From: Miscanthus floridulus
Lineage: Eukaryota > Streptophyta > Magnoliopsida > Poales > Poaceae
Assembly: GCF_019320115.1 (NCBI RefSeq)
Contig: NC_089598.1
Coordinates: forward strand, 32,693,983 to 32,757,982
Direction: 5' to 3'
Length of the DNA stretch: 64,000 bases
The notes beneath the pieces are model-generated. The model was not told the origin of the DNA, did not search any database, and was given only the letters and a program-made list of their open reading frames with translations. Positions 49,681 through 61,184 of this stretch are shown piece after piece. Position 1 is the stretch's first letter; the number at the start of each line of letters is the position of its first letter. The position numbers and the translations under genes were made by a program.

Positions 49681-50460
49681 CGCAAGCTCTGCCTTGCCTA
49701 ACCTCTAGGGGAGGACTCCGTCTCGCTCGACCTCTAGGGGAGGGCTCCATGTCACCTGACCCCGAGGCCATGGGCTCTGCCTCGCCCGACCCCAAGGCCG
49801 TGAGCTTCGCCATGCCCGACCCTTGGGTCCGCGCTCCACCTAGACCAGCCTCTAGGGGAGGGCTTCGCCTCGCCTGACCCCAAGGCCACGAGCTCCACCT
49901 CGTGCGACCCTTGGGTTTGCGCTCCACCTTGCCCGACTCCAAGGCCACGGGCTCTGCCTCGCCTGACCCTTGGGTTCACACTCTGCCTCTCCCGGCCTTT
50001 GGGGTAGGGCTCTAGCTCGCTCGACCCCAAGGCCGTGGGCTCTGGCTTGCTCGACCCTTGGGTTTGCGCTCTACCTCGCCTGACCTCAAGGCCGTGTGCT
50101 CCACCTCGCCCAACCCTTGGGTTTCTGCTCCCCCTCACCCAGCCTCTGGGGGAGAACTCCGCCTCGCCCAATCCCAAGACCATGGGCTCTGCCTCGCCTG
50201 ACCCTTGGGTTTGCACTTTGCCTCGTCCAACCCTTGGGTTTGCGCTCTGCCTCGCCCGACCTCCTAGGAAGGGCAACCCTTGGGTTTGCGCTCGGCTTCG
50301 CTCGGCCTCTGGGGGAGGGCTCCACCTCTCCCGACCCCAAGACCGTAGGCTCCGCCTAGCCTGACCCTTGGGTTTGCGCTCTGCCTCGCCCAACCCTTGG
50401 GTTTGTGATTCGCCTCGCCCGGCCTCCAAGGGAGTGCTCTCGGCCTCTAGCTTCTGGGTT
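49680..50460. repeat. GC-rich minisatellite, ~30-bp degenerate unit
   Basis: About twenty-five imperfect copies of a unit like CTCGCCCGACCCTTGGGTTT with a GCGCTCTGC-type linker, alternating with variants carrying CCCCAAGGCCGTGGG or CTAGGGGAGGGCTCC. Unit length is near 30-35 bp, and higher-order alternation of the three variants is visible. Long Gly/Arg/Pro-rich frames on both strands come from the repeat and are not genes. Confidence 0.75.
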
Positions 50461-50479
50461 GTCACGCTTTTGAGCTTGG

Positions 50480-53400
50480 CCTAGAGTGAGCCGACCTTCT
50501 ATTGCGCATTGTTGTGCTCTTGGCAAGCCTGGTCACGCTCTCGGAAAGCCTGGTCATGCTCCTCATGAGCCATGCCATGTTTCGAGTGGAGCCTCTCCAT
50601 GGTTTGGAGCAGTTCATCCTGCTCCTTGCGCACCCGAGCGACCGCCGTGGCCTCCTAGCTCACCCTCTTCTCTAGGGTTGCGAGCTTCTCCTTAGCCCCT
50701 AGCTTTAGTTCCCTTTGCTTCTCAACCTCACCCAGAAGGTTGAGGATCTGCTGGCGGGTGTCGGCATCCTTCTGGAGCAACTCATCCCGCTCCTTCCTGA
50801 CCCTGGTGGCTTCCTGGTCGTCTTTCCGTGACCTCGCTGATAGGGCCTCGAACGCCTTCTCGGACTCATCAGCATCCCCATAGGCCTCGGCCACCTATGA
50901 CCGAAGATTGTCCGCCTCCTCAGCGAGGGGAGTTAGATCGGCCACCCTCTGCTGGGCAGTGATAAGACCTCCCCGTGTAGCCATGCCTCCTCGATGAGGC
51001 GGTCCCAGGCCTCCTTCTGCTAATGAAGAAACTAAGATTTCCCCTAGCTACGAGCTATGAGGGATTGTAGGAAGACGATGATCAGGATATAGAAAGAATA
51101 TAAAGAAGGACAAGGGCAAAAAGTAGGACCAAACAATACCCGGCCACAGGGAACAATGATGTCGTGAAATGCACCCGTGGCATGGTTCAGGGCCTCAAGC
51201 ACGGATGCGATCCCTATGTCCTATGTTGAGGCTCTCCCGCTCCATGCTCTCTGCGGCTTCATCAAGGATGAAAAGTGCCAACGTCGGGTCCCGTGGATCC
51301 ACCCACTGGAGCAGGGGCTCGACCCACATAGGCAAGCCGCTACCTACCGACATTAGGGCCAGGGATGGCTCCACACTGACTCCAAGCATCGTTGACCCCT
51401 CTCGCCATGACATCCCCACCGGGACGCCCCCTCCGATGATGGAGAGGGTCAGTAGTGCGGACGCTAACCTCTCGCTCAGCACCATGACTCCAGGGGACCC
51501 CTCGGCCGCATCCCCCTCCATCTGGACCATACCAGGCACCATCGCTTGGGCCGCCAATGGCACGGGTCGTGTTGGTGCCTTAGGCACCGCTGCTGTTGTG
51601 CCCGGCTGTGACCCATCTATCATGGACGCAGCCACCTCCACCTGCATTGGTGGGATCATGACTGGCTGCGTTGCGCCCGCCATGATCGGCGCCATGAGCA
51701 TGGTCGGTAGCCCCATCCATCTCATCATCGGCAGCGGTATCACAGCCATCGCTGGTTGCTCCACGACCTCTGAAGGCGCCCCTTGATACCCCGTGTCTGA
51801 CCATCCCACCGAGGGCACGGGCTTCACCTTAGACGGCACCTAACTGGTCGGTGGTGCGGTCACACTAGCACCGCTCCTGCCCAAAATGGGCGCAATGTGG
51901 GTCAACGATTGCTGCCTCAAATAGAGGGCGATGCTCTTCTTCGGTGCTAGTGCCAAAGGATTTTGCTGCCTGCTAACGCTGCAAGGGATGAAAAACATAA
52001 GTAATGATGAAATCCAATCAAAATAGGCAAAACAGAGGAACTAATAACTCACCTCAATATCGTCGGGTGGCAAATGCGTTTGGGGGGTGAACCCATCGAC
52101 CTTTGCTCCACCTCATCAGAGCAAGGCCATTTGGAGCCCGCCCCTTGCTCTAGGGCAGAGGGGCTCGCTCCCCTTGGCTCTTGGGGCTCGACGGCAGAGC
52201 CACCCACCTCTGCTGGCACCTTGGGCACGATAGCAGAGCTACCCGCCCTTGTTGGTTCCTAGGGGAGGCCAACGGTACATCCGACCTCCGCCGGCTCCCC
52301 TAACGTACCCTCCCCTCCATAGAACAGGAAGGGTCCTGATGCCTGCAAGGATGAAACAATACCTATCAGCACATCCTCGTTCTCTAGGTTGTCCCACACA
52401 ATGTCGTCGGCTACCTCATCGTCATCACCATCATCACCACTTTCAGTGTCCTCCCCTCATTCCCACGCCTACAGCTTCCACTGCTTCTTCCTCTTCTTGT
52501 CCTCCTTCGTCCTCCTCAGCCGCTCCCCTCGATGCGATTTGTTGTCCTCATGGCCGAATCCCTCGGCAACGGCGCTAGGTGATCTATGAGGATGAGGTCC
52601 CTCGGTTGGTCCCGCCCCTGTCAAAGTTAGTATCAAGGGGTTTGGAAATCGATTGAAGAGAAGGCAACAAAAAGGGAAACTTACGAACACAATGTGGCCT
52701 GGCTCCGGCCGCATCGATGGATGCCTTGACACTGGGTAAATGTAATCGAGGGGGGCACCCGCGTCGTCTTATGAAGGCTCCATCACCTCCTTGATGCGTT
52801 GCGTGATCTTAGAGTTGGGGAGTGTCCCCTTGGCAAGCGCCGTTCCATCGAACAATGCCTCGGGCGCCATCGCATATAGCGCAAGCACACGCATCAATGG
52901 TGCCACCCTCCTTGCGTGGTAGTACCCAATAATGCCTGACCCCTTTAGGCCGTTCTGCTTTAGGATGTGGATGGCGGTGATGTGGTGTTGGATCTTCTTC
53001 TTGTCCTTCTCCAGGACACCCTACTTCCTCCATGGCTCTGGGGCCTCTTCGATCAGGTGTTCGGTGAACTCCGACAGAGGAGCGGTGGTGGTGTTCTTGA
53101 GGTAGAACCACTATGAGTGTGACCCCTGGTTGGACGTTGATAGCCGCATCGATGGGTACTCGCCGACCCGATTGTTCTGGAGTTGGATGCTAGTGCACCC
53201 CATCGGCATGTGTAGCTGCTACCTACCACTCTTCTCCCTCTTCTTCTAGAGGGTGACGGTGAAGAAGTACCTCCACAAGTTGAAGTTGGGGCTGATCCCC
53301 AGGAATCCCTCGCGTAGGGCAACGAACGCCGCCATGTGCTGGATCCCATTGGGATTGAGATGCTGCAGCTCGATCTTTTAGTAGTGCAGTAGCCCCCGAA

Positions 53401-53599
53401 GAAATCTATGGGTGGGGGTCACAAACCCACGCTTGTGGAAGTGGGCGAACGACACCACATAGCCATCGGGCGGCGACGGCAAGTCCTCCTCACCGGGCAG
53501 CAGCCACTCCTCGGCCGAGGTCTGTGCACGGAGAAGACCGCGATGGATGAGGCCCTCCATGCGCTGGAAGGTGATGTCGGAACAACACCATGGATCCAT
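50480..53599 (-). pseudogene. 'Putative gypsy-type transposon' gene, decayed
   Basis: Minus strand, start ATG 53599. The N-terminal domain is well preserved: GLLRAQTSAEEWLLPGEEDL, PPDGYVVSFAHFHKRGFVTP, RFLRGLLHY, then after a TAG IELQHLNPNGIQHMAAFVAL and REGFLGISPNFNLWRYFF. Later GLKGSGIIGYYHARRVAPLM and MAPEALFDGTALAKGTLP. A GTAAGT donor ends this exon at 52685, and an acceptor follows near 52622. A Pro/Ser-rich middle (51195-51839) precedes a coiled-coil C-terminal part (50655-50894, KAFEALSARSRKDDQEATRV). Stops (mostly TAG) near 53378, 53250, 53110 and 53020 make it a pseudogene. This family accompanies Tat elements in antisense position, and no function is established. It reads toward the minisatellite. 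Confidence 0.7.
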
Positions 53600-53735
53600 T
53601 GGAGGTGGGGGTGGATGGATGTGGGCTTAGCGGCGGTAGAGATGTGGGGGTAGGAAACCTAAGTGATTGGCGGCGGTGGTCGTGGCTGTGGAGGCAAGTA
53701 TGCAAGGTATGGAACTCGAGGGGCTAACCCTTTGG

Positions 53736-53742
53736 TTTTATA
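53736..53742 (-). promoter_or_regulatory. TATA box of the gypsy-type transposon gene
   Basis: TATAAAA on the minus strand, in a CGCCCCTATAAAACC context, about 137 bp upstream of the ATG at 53599. The spacing allows a start site near 53705 and a leader of about 105 nt. The box is visible; promoter activity is inferred. Confidence 0.55.
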
Positions 53743-54497
53743 GGGGCGATGGGTGTGAGGAAACCAAATGCCCACCTAGATCTCCGTGCCTGACACGATC
53801 TGCCACCACGTCTCACCGTGGGGCGTGCACATGCAACCTATGTTCGTTCCCTCAGAAAACTCACCAAACATTTTGCCTTCCTAAATGGACCACGACCCGT
53901 CACAGGTAAAAGGGATACGGAGCTAAAATGCTCCTATGGCCTGTCTAGGCCCAGGAGTTCAAAGGTTGGCCCATCAATGGGTTCGACAACCGCTCTAGGC
54001 ACCCTAAGAGCCAGGGGTGGAACGAGTTAGGCCTGCTAGCGGCCAGCACCCGAGCGCATGAGCGCCATAGGCATCTCGGCCCATGTTTGAGTCTTGGCCA
54101 GATATGATCCATGGTTTTTCCTCGAAGAAAGGCAGATAGCCCTCAGGACCGGTCAAACGGACCCGAGAACTATATGGATTGACCACTAAAAACTTGGAGT
54201 CGGTCACCAGCTGACCCGAGCCGAATGCCCACAAATGGGATGCTGGGGCCCCACTTAGACTAGCTAGCTAATAGCTCACCAAGCACCATGGCTCGTCCAT
54301 AGAGGAAAATCATGGCATGGCTCAACCCCTTCGGTTGCGGAAACCATGCACGGGGTGATGATCACAAACATGAGCCGACCCTCAACCTGCCCCTGCTACG
54401 CGTGGGGGCTCGAGGAAAGTTGGACACATAAGGAGACCAAATGCATGGTCATAGAACGACAGACCCCCATAGGGGTCGAAATTAGGGGAAGACCTTT
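53743..54497. other. Upstream flank, no gene recognised
   Basis: Presumably promoter and element sequence belonging to the antisense gene. Some minisatellite-like words (CACCCGAGCGC, GACCCGAG) occur. The copia LTR begins at 54498, so this stretch is the preinsertion target. Confidence 0.35.
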
Positions 54498-56474
54498 TGA
54501 AAGCTCTAGTTTGGTTTTGGTGAATTGATGAAACCCTAAGTGCTAACCTAGTTTATCAAGTGATCATGAGATAGGTAGCACATTCCAAGTGGTGAAGCAA
54601 ATGAAGATCATAACATGATGATGATACCATGATGATGATCAAGTGCTTGGACTTGGAAAGAAGAAAGAGAAAAAACAAAAAGCTCAAGGCAAAGGTATAA
54701 ACCATAGGAGCTATTTTGTTTTGGTGATCAAGACACTTAGAGAGTGTGATCACATTTAGGTTTGATAGCCGTACTATTAAGAGGGGTGAAACTCGTATAG
54801 GAATGCGGTTATCAAAGTGCCACTAGATGCTCTAACTCATTGCATATGCATTTAGGATCTAGTGGAGTGCTAACATCCTTGAAAATGTTTGTGAAAATAT
54901 GCTAACACATGTGCACAAGGTGATACACTTGGTGGTTGGCACATTTGAGCAAGGGTAAAGAAGATAGAGTCAAAGAGGAGTTAGTCACGCTGGTTACAGA
55001 GTGACCGAACACGTCCGGTATGGTGACTGGACAGGTCTGGTATTTGGTGACAAACTCAGCGACCAGACGTGTCCGGTCACCACACCGAACGCATCCGGTG
55101 TGGATCAGAAAAGGCAGTATACGGTAGAGCAGCCAATCAGACGCTGGCAGCATCCGGTCCGGTATCACCGGATGCATCTGATTGGGTAAGGATGCTTACT
55201 ATACTCCACTGGACACTGAGGCTCAACGTCCGGTTGTTTTCTAACAGACGCGTCCGGTTGGCCTGGTGGCTTACTGGACTCGACCGGACTCAGTGGCTCA
55301 GCGTCTGGTCATTCGTAGTTCTACGTCCGATGTGAGTGTCCGATCGTCGGTAGATATGTAGCAACGGCTATGTTGGTTTGAACTGGACACGTGGCAGTCT
55401 GGGAGCTACCGGACACGTCTAGTATGCCAACTGGACGCGTCCGGTATTCACGACCGGTGCGTCCGGTGCTGCATCCGGTCAGTTGGACCGGAGCATCTGG
55501 TCAGCCCATGTTATGCCCAGTGAAGGGGTATAATGGCTCTATTTTATGGGGGCTTCTATTTAAGCCCCATGGCCGGCTGTAGCCCACAACCTTTGGCCAT
55601 TTTCATTGACATAGCAACCTTGTGAGCTTAGCCAAAGCCCTCCCACTCATCTCCATCATTGATTCATCATCATAGTGAGTTTGGGAGTGAATCCAAGTGC
55701 ATTGCTTGAGTGATTGCATCTAGAGGCACTTGGTATTCATGTTTCGCTGTGGATTTTGTTTGTTACTCTTGGTGGTTGCCACCACCTAGATAGCTTGGAG
55801 CAGCGAGGATCATCGAGCGGAGGGTGGTGATTGTCCTCGGCTCCGATCGTGGTGATTGTGAGGGGTTCTTGACCTTTCCCCAGCGGAGCGCCAAAAGGTA
55901 CTCTAGTGGATTGCTCATGGCTTGTGTGATCCTCATCTTGTGTTGGTTGTGCGGTACCCTATTGAGGGTTTGGCATGTGAAGCCAATTAGCGCGTGAACC
56001 TCCAAGTGAGTGAATCGCCACAACGAGGACTAGCTTGCCAGCAAGCAAGTGAACCTCGGTAAAAAATCATTGTGTTCATCATTGATTCCGAGGTGATTGG
56101 TCTTTATTGTTATTCATCATTGTGATTGATTGGTTCCTTCATCTACACAGCGGTATAACCTTCTTGATCACTCTCTTTACTTTACCGCAAACTAGTTGAC
56201 AAGCTCTTTAGTGTAGCTAGTTGTGAGAGCTTGCTTGCTTGGTTGGTGTGGCTCTTTAGTTAGCCTTTGAGAGCACATTAATATAGGGTAGTGTCATAGC
56301 TATTGTGTGAATAGATACTATCTAAACTAGAATTGTGGTAGGTGGCTTGCATTTTGAGTAGGCTAGCGCAACACTTGCTTTGCCTCATAATTGTCTAACC
56401 ATTTTGTTAACTGTTATTGTAGAAATTTTTATTAGGCTATTCACCCCCCCCCCTCTAGCCATTAGGACCTTTCA
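54498..56474 (+). repeat. 5' LTR of copia element (1,977 bp)
   Basis: Begins TGAAAGCTCTAG and ends CATTAGGACCTTTCA. The sequence at 54990-55510 is crowded with CGTCCGGT and its inverse ACCGGACG. A C-rich tract (56443-56454) precedes the end. Compared with the visible 3' LTR, it carries about 22 extra bases near 55080-55100 and scattered transitions. Confidence 0.92.
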
Positions 56475-56476
56475 AG

Positions 56477-56489
56477 TGGTATCAGATCC
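56477..56489 (+). promoter_or_regulatory. Primer-binding site, initiator-Met tRNA
   Basis: TGGTATCAGATCC, two bases after the LTR. It matches the usual TGGTATCAGAGC complement of initiator tRNA-Met over the first ten bases. Confidence 0.85.
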
Positions 56490-56531
56490 AAGGTCACCGT
56501 TATTTGAGGCTTAACAACCTTCGGTATTAAA

Positions 56532-58382
56532 ATGGCTCAAATCAACAACACCAAGAAGCCACCCTAATTTGATGGCTCAAATTATTCTTATTGGAAGTCA
56601 AAGATGACCACACATATCAAGTCAATCAATAGAAAGGTGTGGAAGGTGGTAAAAACCAAAATTGAGATTGATGATCTGGAAAATCCCACCATGGCTGAAG
56701 AAGTGCTTCTCCAAAATAATGACATTGCTCTAAGTGCCATTCATGATGTAATTGATGTGAGAACATTAGAGCAAATAAAGAATATTGAGATGGCTCATGA
56801 AGCTTGGAAGAAATTAGAAGAATCATTTGAGGGTACTCAAGCCATGAAGGGTGCAAAGGCATATATTCTTAAAGAGAAGTTTGCAAGCTTCAAGATGAAG
56901 GAAGATGAGAGTGTGCCGGACATGTTCCATCGGATGGAAGTGATTGTCAATGATCTCAAAGCACTTGGTGAGAAGATAGAGGACAAGGACTTCTCCAATA
57001 AGTTCTTGAGATGTTTGCCCACAAGATTTGGCATGTTGGTCACCTTACTAGTGAGGACCGGTTTGAACACAATGACACCAAACCAAATCTTGGGAGATAT
57101 CATGACCAATGATGCATATAGAGATGATGATGAGAAGGAAGAAAAGAAGGAGAAGAAAGATGACAAGAAGGATGACAAGAAGAAGAGCATGGCATTCAAA
57201 GCCACATCATCAAAGGGCAAAGCTAAGCAAGAGACATCAAGTGAAGAAGATGAATCCTGGGATGATGATGATGATGAAAAGATGGCTCTCTTTGTAAAGA
57301 GATTTGGCAAGTTCATGGTGAAGAAGGGCTATCGTGCTAGAAGAAAGAAGTCTTCATCTAAGAACAAAGAAGAGTCAAGAAGGTGCTTCAAGTGTGGAAG
57401 CAAAGATCATCTTGTTGCCCAATGTCCATACAATAGCACCAATGATGATGACAACAAGAAGAACAAGAAGGATAAGAAGGAAAAGAAAGAGAAGAAGGAC
57501 AAGATGGCATTCAAGAAGAAGAAGGGTGGTTCATATGTAGTCACTTGGGATAGTGATGCTTCCTCAAGTGATGATGATGATGATGATAGTGATGATCACA
57601 AGACCACCATGAAGAAGGTTCTTGCAAGCATTGCTATCAATGAGAAGCCTTCTCTCTTCGAATCTTCATCATGCTTCATGGCTAAGGCCACTAAGGTACA
57701 ATCTTGTGATGATGAAAGTGATGAAGAACATCATGATGAAAATGACCATGAAAATGAAAATGATAGTGATAGTGATAGTGATAATGATGAACCTACTAAG
57801 GATGAATTATTTGACATGCTAGAAGATGCTAAAGAACACTTTGACATTAAGAGAAGAGAATGCAAGAGCTTGAATAAGGAGGTAAAAGCCCTTAAGCAAG
57901 CCCTTGATGAGCTCAAAGCAACTCATGAGAAGCTAAAGGAAGCCCATGAGAAGCTTGGCAAAGCTCACAAAAAGCTTGAAAAAGGTCATTCTTCTTCGTT
58001 TAATGAGCAAAATAAAAAGAAGCATGTTGAAACTTGCAATGTAGATTTAACTTGTGATATAATGAATGAATCACTATCTATGCCTATCATTGTTGCTCCT
58101 AGTAACCCTTCTTGTAGCACTTCCACTTCTACCTCATCTAGTAGTGATGGTCTCACTTGTGATGCCTCACTAGTGGTTGAGAATGAGAACCTCAAGAAGG
58201 AGGTCACTAAGCTCACTCACACCTTAGCTAAGGCTTATGGTGGTGAGGACCGCTTGCTTATGTGCTTGGATAGCCAAAGAGCTTCTCTCTACAAAGAGGG
58301 ATTGGGTTATACCCCCAAGAAAGGCAAGGCGGCCTTTGCTCCTCACAAGACTAGTTTTGTAAAGAACAATGGTCGGTTTTAG
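56532..58382 (+). pseudogene. Copia gag, one early stop
   Basis: The expected start ATG 56532 is followed after eleven codons by TAA (56565-56567); the same frame is then open for about 600 codons to 58382. Order: gag core of the UBN2/DUF4219 type (FDGSNYSYWKSKM, AHEAWKKLEESFEGTQAMKG, FLRCLPTRF), a Lys/Glu/Asp-rich linker, and a CFKCGSKDHLVAQC knuckle (57384-57425). Another Lys-rich and Asp/Ser-rich stretch and a C-terminal coiled coil (about 57790-57990, repeated KLKEAHEKLGKAHKKL) follow. The frame changes near 58375, where a second, Cys-poor knuckle remnant (SCKQVGYKEQEC) continues. Gag forms the particle and binds element RNA. Confidence 0.88.
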
Positions 58383-59216
58383 TTGCAAGCAAGTTGGTTA
58401 CAAAGAGCAAGAATGCAAAAACAAGAGCAAAAATGCTAATGTATCCTCCATTAAGCTTGATTCATGCTATATGCTTACTAAGGGTACAAATGGTGTGAAG
58501 GCTAAGTTCATTGGTAAACCATGGATGGGCTCAAAGAAGAAAGCTATTTGGGTACCAAAGAGTTTAGTGACTAACCTTCAAGGACCCAAGCAAGTTTGGG
58601 TACCTAAAAAGAATTGATCTTCTTTTATAGGTCAATTACAAATCCGGAGGAAGGCATTGGGTTCCTGATAGTGGGTGCACTCAACACATGACCGGTGATG
58701 CAAGAATGTTCAACTCAATCAACACCAATGGCAATGATGGTTATGATAGTATCATATTTGGTGACAATGGCAAAGGCATGGTCAAAGGGCTTGGTAAGAT
58801 TGCAATATCCAATGACATGAGCATATCCAATGTGTTTCTAGTAGAGAGCTTGAACTTCAATTTGCTATCCGTGGCACAATTGTGTGATCTTGGATTCAAA
58901 TGCGTATTTGGGGTAGATGATGTAGAGATCATAAGTGTAGATGGCTCTAACTTGATCTTCAAAGGCTTTAGATATGAGAATCTATACTTGGTTGATTTCA
59001 ATGCTAGTGAAGCTAAATTATCTACATGCTTGTTCACTAAGTCTAGCATGGGTTGGTTATGGCATAGAAGGCTTGGTCATGTTGGAATGAAACAATTGAA
59101 TAGATTGGTTAAGCAGACTTAGTTAAAGGCTTGAAAGATGTTGTGTTTGAAAAGGATAAGCTTTGTAGCTCTGTCAAGCCGGCAAACAAGTTGGAAACAC
59201 CCATCCTAAGAAAAGC
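58383..59216 (+). pseudogene. Copia protease and pre-integrase region
   Basis: 58383-58617 continues gag-pol in a second frame (AKFIGKPWMGSKKKAIWVPK). In a third frame, from about 58630, the aspartic protease motif PDSGCTQHMTGD (58661-58697) is followed by FGDNGKGMVKGLGKI and LNFNLLSVAQLCDLG. The GAG pre-integrase motif LWHRRLGHVGMKQLNRL ends near 59115. A TAG and a small indel at 59121-59216 shift the frame before the integrase core. Protease residues Asp-Ser-Gly are present. Confidence 0.85.
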
Positions 59217-61184
59217 ATGATGAGCACTAGTAAAGCATTTGAGTTATTGCACATGGATTTGTTTTGGCCAACACAATACACTAGCATCGGTGGTAATAAA
59301 TATGGGTTTGTGATAGTGGATGACTACACTAGATACGCATGGGTATTCTTTCTAGTGGACAAAAGTGATGTGTTTGCAACATTCAAATCATTTGTCAAAG
59401 GCATTCACAATAAATTTGAAACAACCATCAAGAGAGTTAGAAGTGACAATGGTAGTGAGTTCAAGAATACTAGAATTGATGAGTTGTGTGATGAATTTGG
59501 AATTAGACATCAATTCTCGGCCAAGTACACTCCTCAATCAAATGGCCTTGTTGAGAGGAAGAATAGAACACTCATTGATATGGCAAGGTCTATGCTTAGT
59601 GAGTACAATGTGAGTCAATCTTTTTGGGCTGAAGCTATCAACACGGCTTGCTATTGTAGCAACCGCCTCTATTGTCACCGATTGAAAGAGAAGACACCAT
59701 ATGAGCTCTTGAATGGTAGAAAGCCCAACATTGCATATTTTTGGGTCTTTGGTTGCAAATGCTATATCTTAAAGAAAGGCACTAGATTGGGCAAGTTTGA
59801 CAAGAAATGTGATGAAGGATTCCTACTTGGTTATTCCACTACAAGCAAAGCTTATAGAGTTTGGAATTTGGATAGTGGTACTCTTGAGGAAGTTCATGAT
59901 GTTGAATTTGATGAAACCAAGGGTTCACAAGTAGAAAATGAGAACTTGGAAGATGTTAGAGGCATTCAACTTTCAAATGCCATGAAGAATATGGATATTG
60001 GTGAATTGAGGCCTAGGCAAGTGAACGATGATGAAGATGATCAAGTGCAAGTGCTCTCTAACTCAAATGTGCAAGATAATACAAATCAAGTTAGTGCAAG
60101 TGGCTCTCATGACAATGAACAAGATCAAGTGGCTAGTACATCATCTCAATCCAATGATCAAACAAGTGCAAGCAATCAAGTTCCAATCCTCCAACCAACC
60201 AATGTTGCAAGGGATCATCCTTTGGACACTATCATTGGTAATATTTCAAGAGGTGTACAAACAAGATCAAGATTGGCACCATTTTGTGAACACTTCTCAT
60301 TTGTGTCATCCATTGAACCAAAGAAGATAGATGAAGCTTTGAAGGATGTTGATTGGGTGAATGCTATGCATGAAGAATTGAATAACTTCACAAGAAATCA
60401 AGTATGGGAGTTGGTAGAAAGACCAAAGGGACACAATGTGATTGGAACCAAATGGGTCTTTAGAAACAAGCAAGATCAAGATGGGATAGTTGTAAGGAAC
60501 AAACCAAGATTAGTAGCACAAGGCTATACACAAGTTGAAGGTCTTGACTTTGGTGAAACATATGTCCCGGTTGCTAGATTGGAGGCAATTAGAATCTTGC
60601 TAGCCTATGCTTGTGCTCACAACATCAAGCTCTATCAAATGGATGTCAAGAGTGCATTTCTCAATGGCTATATCAATAAAGAAGTATATGTTGAGCAACC
60701 TCCCGGCTTTGAAGATGATAAGAAGCCCAACCATGTATACAAGTTGAAGAAGGCTTTGTATGGATTGAAACAAGCACCTAGAGCATGGTATGAGAGATTG
60801 AGGGATTTCCTACTCTCTAAAGGGTTCACAATGGGCAAGGTTGACACCACTCTTTTCATCAAGAAAATTGGAAAAGATCTATTTGTATTGCAAATCTATG
60901 TTGATGATATCATATTTGGATTAACCAATCAAGACTTTTGTGATGAATTTGGAAAGATGATGGCTAATGAGTTTGAAATGTCCATGACCGGAGAGTTAAG
61001 TTACTTCCTTGGTCTTCAAATCAAGCAATTAAAGAATGGTACATTTGTGGGTCAAGGCAAGTATATCAAGGACATGATCAAGAAGTTTGGCATGATTGAT
61101 AGCAAAGTCATTAGCACACCAATGGGAACCAATGGCAACTTAGATAGTGATGCAAGTGGAAATATGGTGGATCAAAAATTATAG
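59217..61184 (+). CDS. Copia integrase core and reverse transcriptase, open but partial
   Basis: An uninterrupted 655-codon frame. The integrase DDE core shows Asp in LLHMDLFW, Asp in RSDNGSEFKN and Glu in SNGLVERKNRTL, followed by the copia GKxxC-type region (CKCYILKKGTRLGKFDKK). A Gln/Asn/Ser-rich linker spans about residues 265-350. RT includes VIGTKWVFRNKQDQ, QMDVKSAFLNGYI, LYGLKQAPRAWY and the catalytic YVDDIIFG. The ATG at 59217 is simply the first Met after a frameshift, not a real start, since this is normally an inner part of the polyprotein. The frame ends at 61182-61184, at the edge of an internal deletion. Confidence 0.85.
   Translation: MMSTSKAFELLHMDLFWPTQYTSIGGNKYGFVIVDDYTRYAWVFFLVDKSDVFATFKSFVKGIHNKFETTIKRVRSDNGSEFKNTRIDELCDEFGIRHQFSAKYTPQSNGLVERKNRTLIDMARSMLSEYNVSQSFWAEAINTACYCSNRLYCHRLKEKTPYELLNGRKPNIAYFWVFGCKCYILKKGTRLGKFDKKCDEGFLLGYSTTSKAYRVWNLDSGTLEEVHDVEFDETKGSQVENENLEDVRGIQLSNAMKNMDIGELRPRQVNDDEDDQVQVLSNSNVQDNTNQVSASGSHDNEQDQVASTSSQSNDQTSASNQVPILQPTNVARDHPLDTIIGNISRGVQTRSRLAPFCEHFSFVSSIEPKKIDEALKDVDWVNAMHEELNNFTRNQVWELVERPKGHNVIGTKWVFRNKQDQDGIVVRNKPRLVAQGYTQVEGLDFGETYVPVARLEAIRILLAYACAHNIKLYQMDVKSAFLNGYINKEVYVEQPPGFEDDKKPNHVYKLKKALYGLKQAPRAWYERLRDFLLSKGFTMGKVDTTLFIKKIGKDLFVLQIYVDDIIFGLTNQDFCDEFGKMMANEFEMSMTGELSYFLGLQIKQLKNGTFVGQGKYIKDMIKKFGMIDSKVISTPMGTNGNLDSDASGNMVDQKL

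Noticed and set aside
50035..50465. Long Pro/Arg/Gly-rich open frames on both strands (including a 237-codon one)
   Set aside because: They are translations of the ~30-bp minisatellite; all frames stay open because the unit lacks stops.
51169..51786. 205-codon plus-strand frame
   Set aside because: It mirrors the Pro/Ser-rich middle of the minus-strand gypsy-type transposon gene (51195-51839) and has no motif of its own.
57109..57822. Met/Arg-rich plus-strand frames over copia gag
   Set aside because: Off-frame readings of the GAT/AAG-rich acidic and Lys-rich gag linker.
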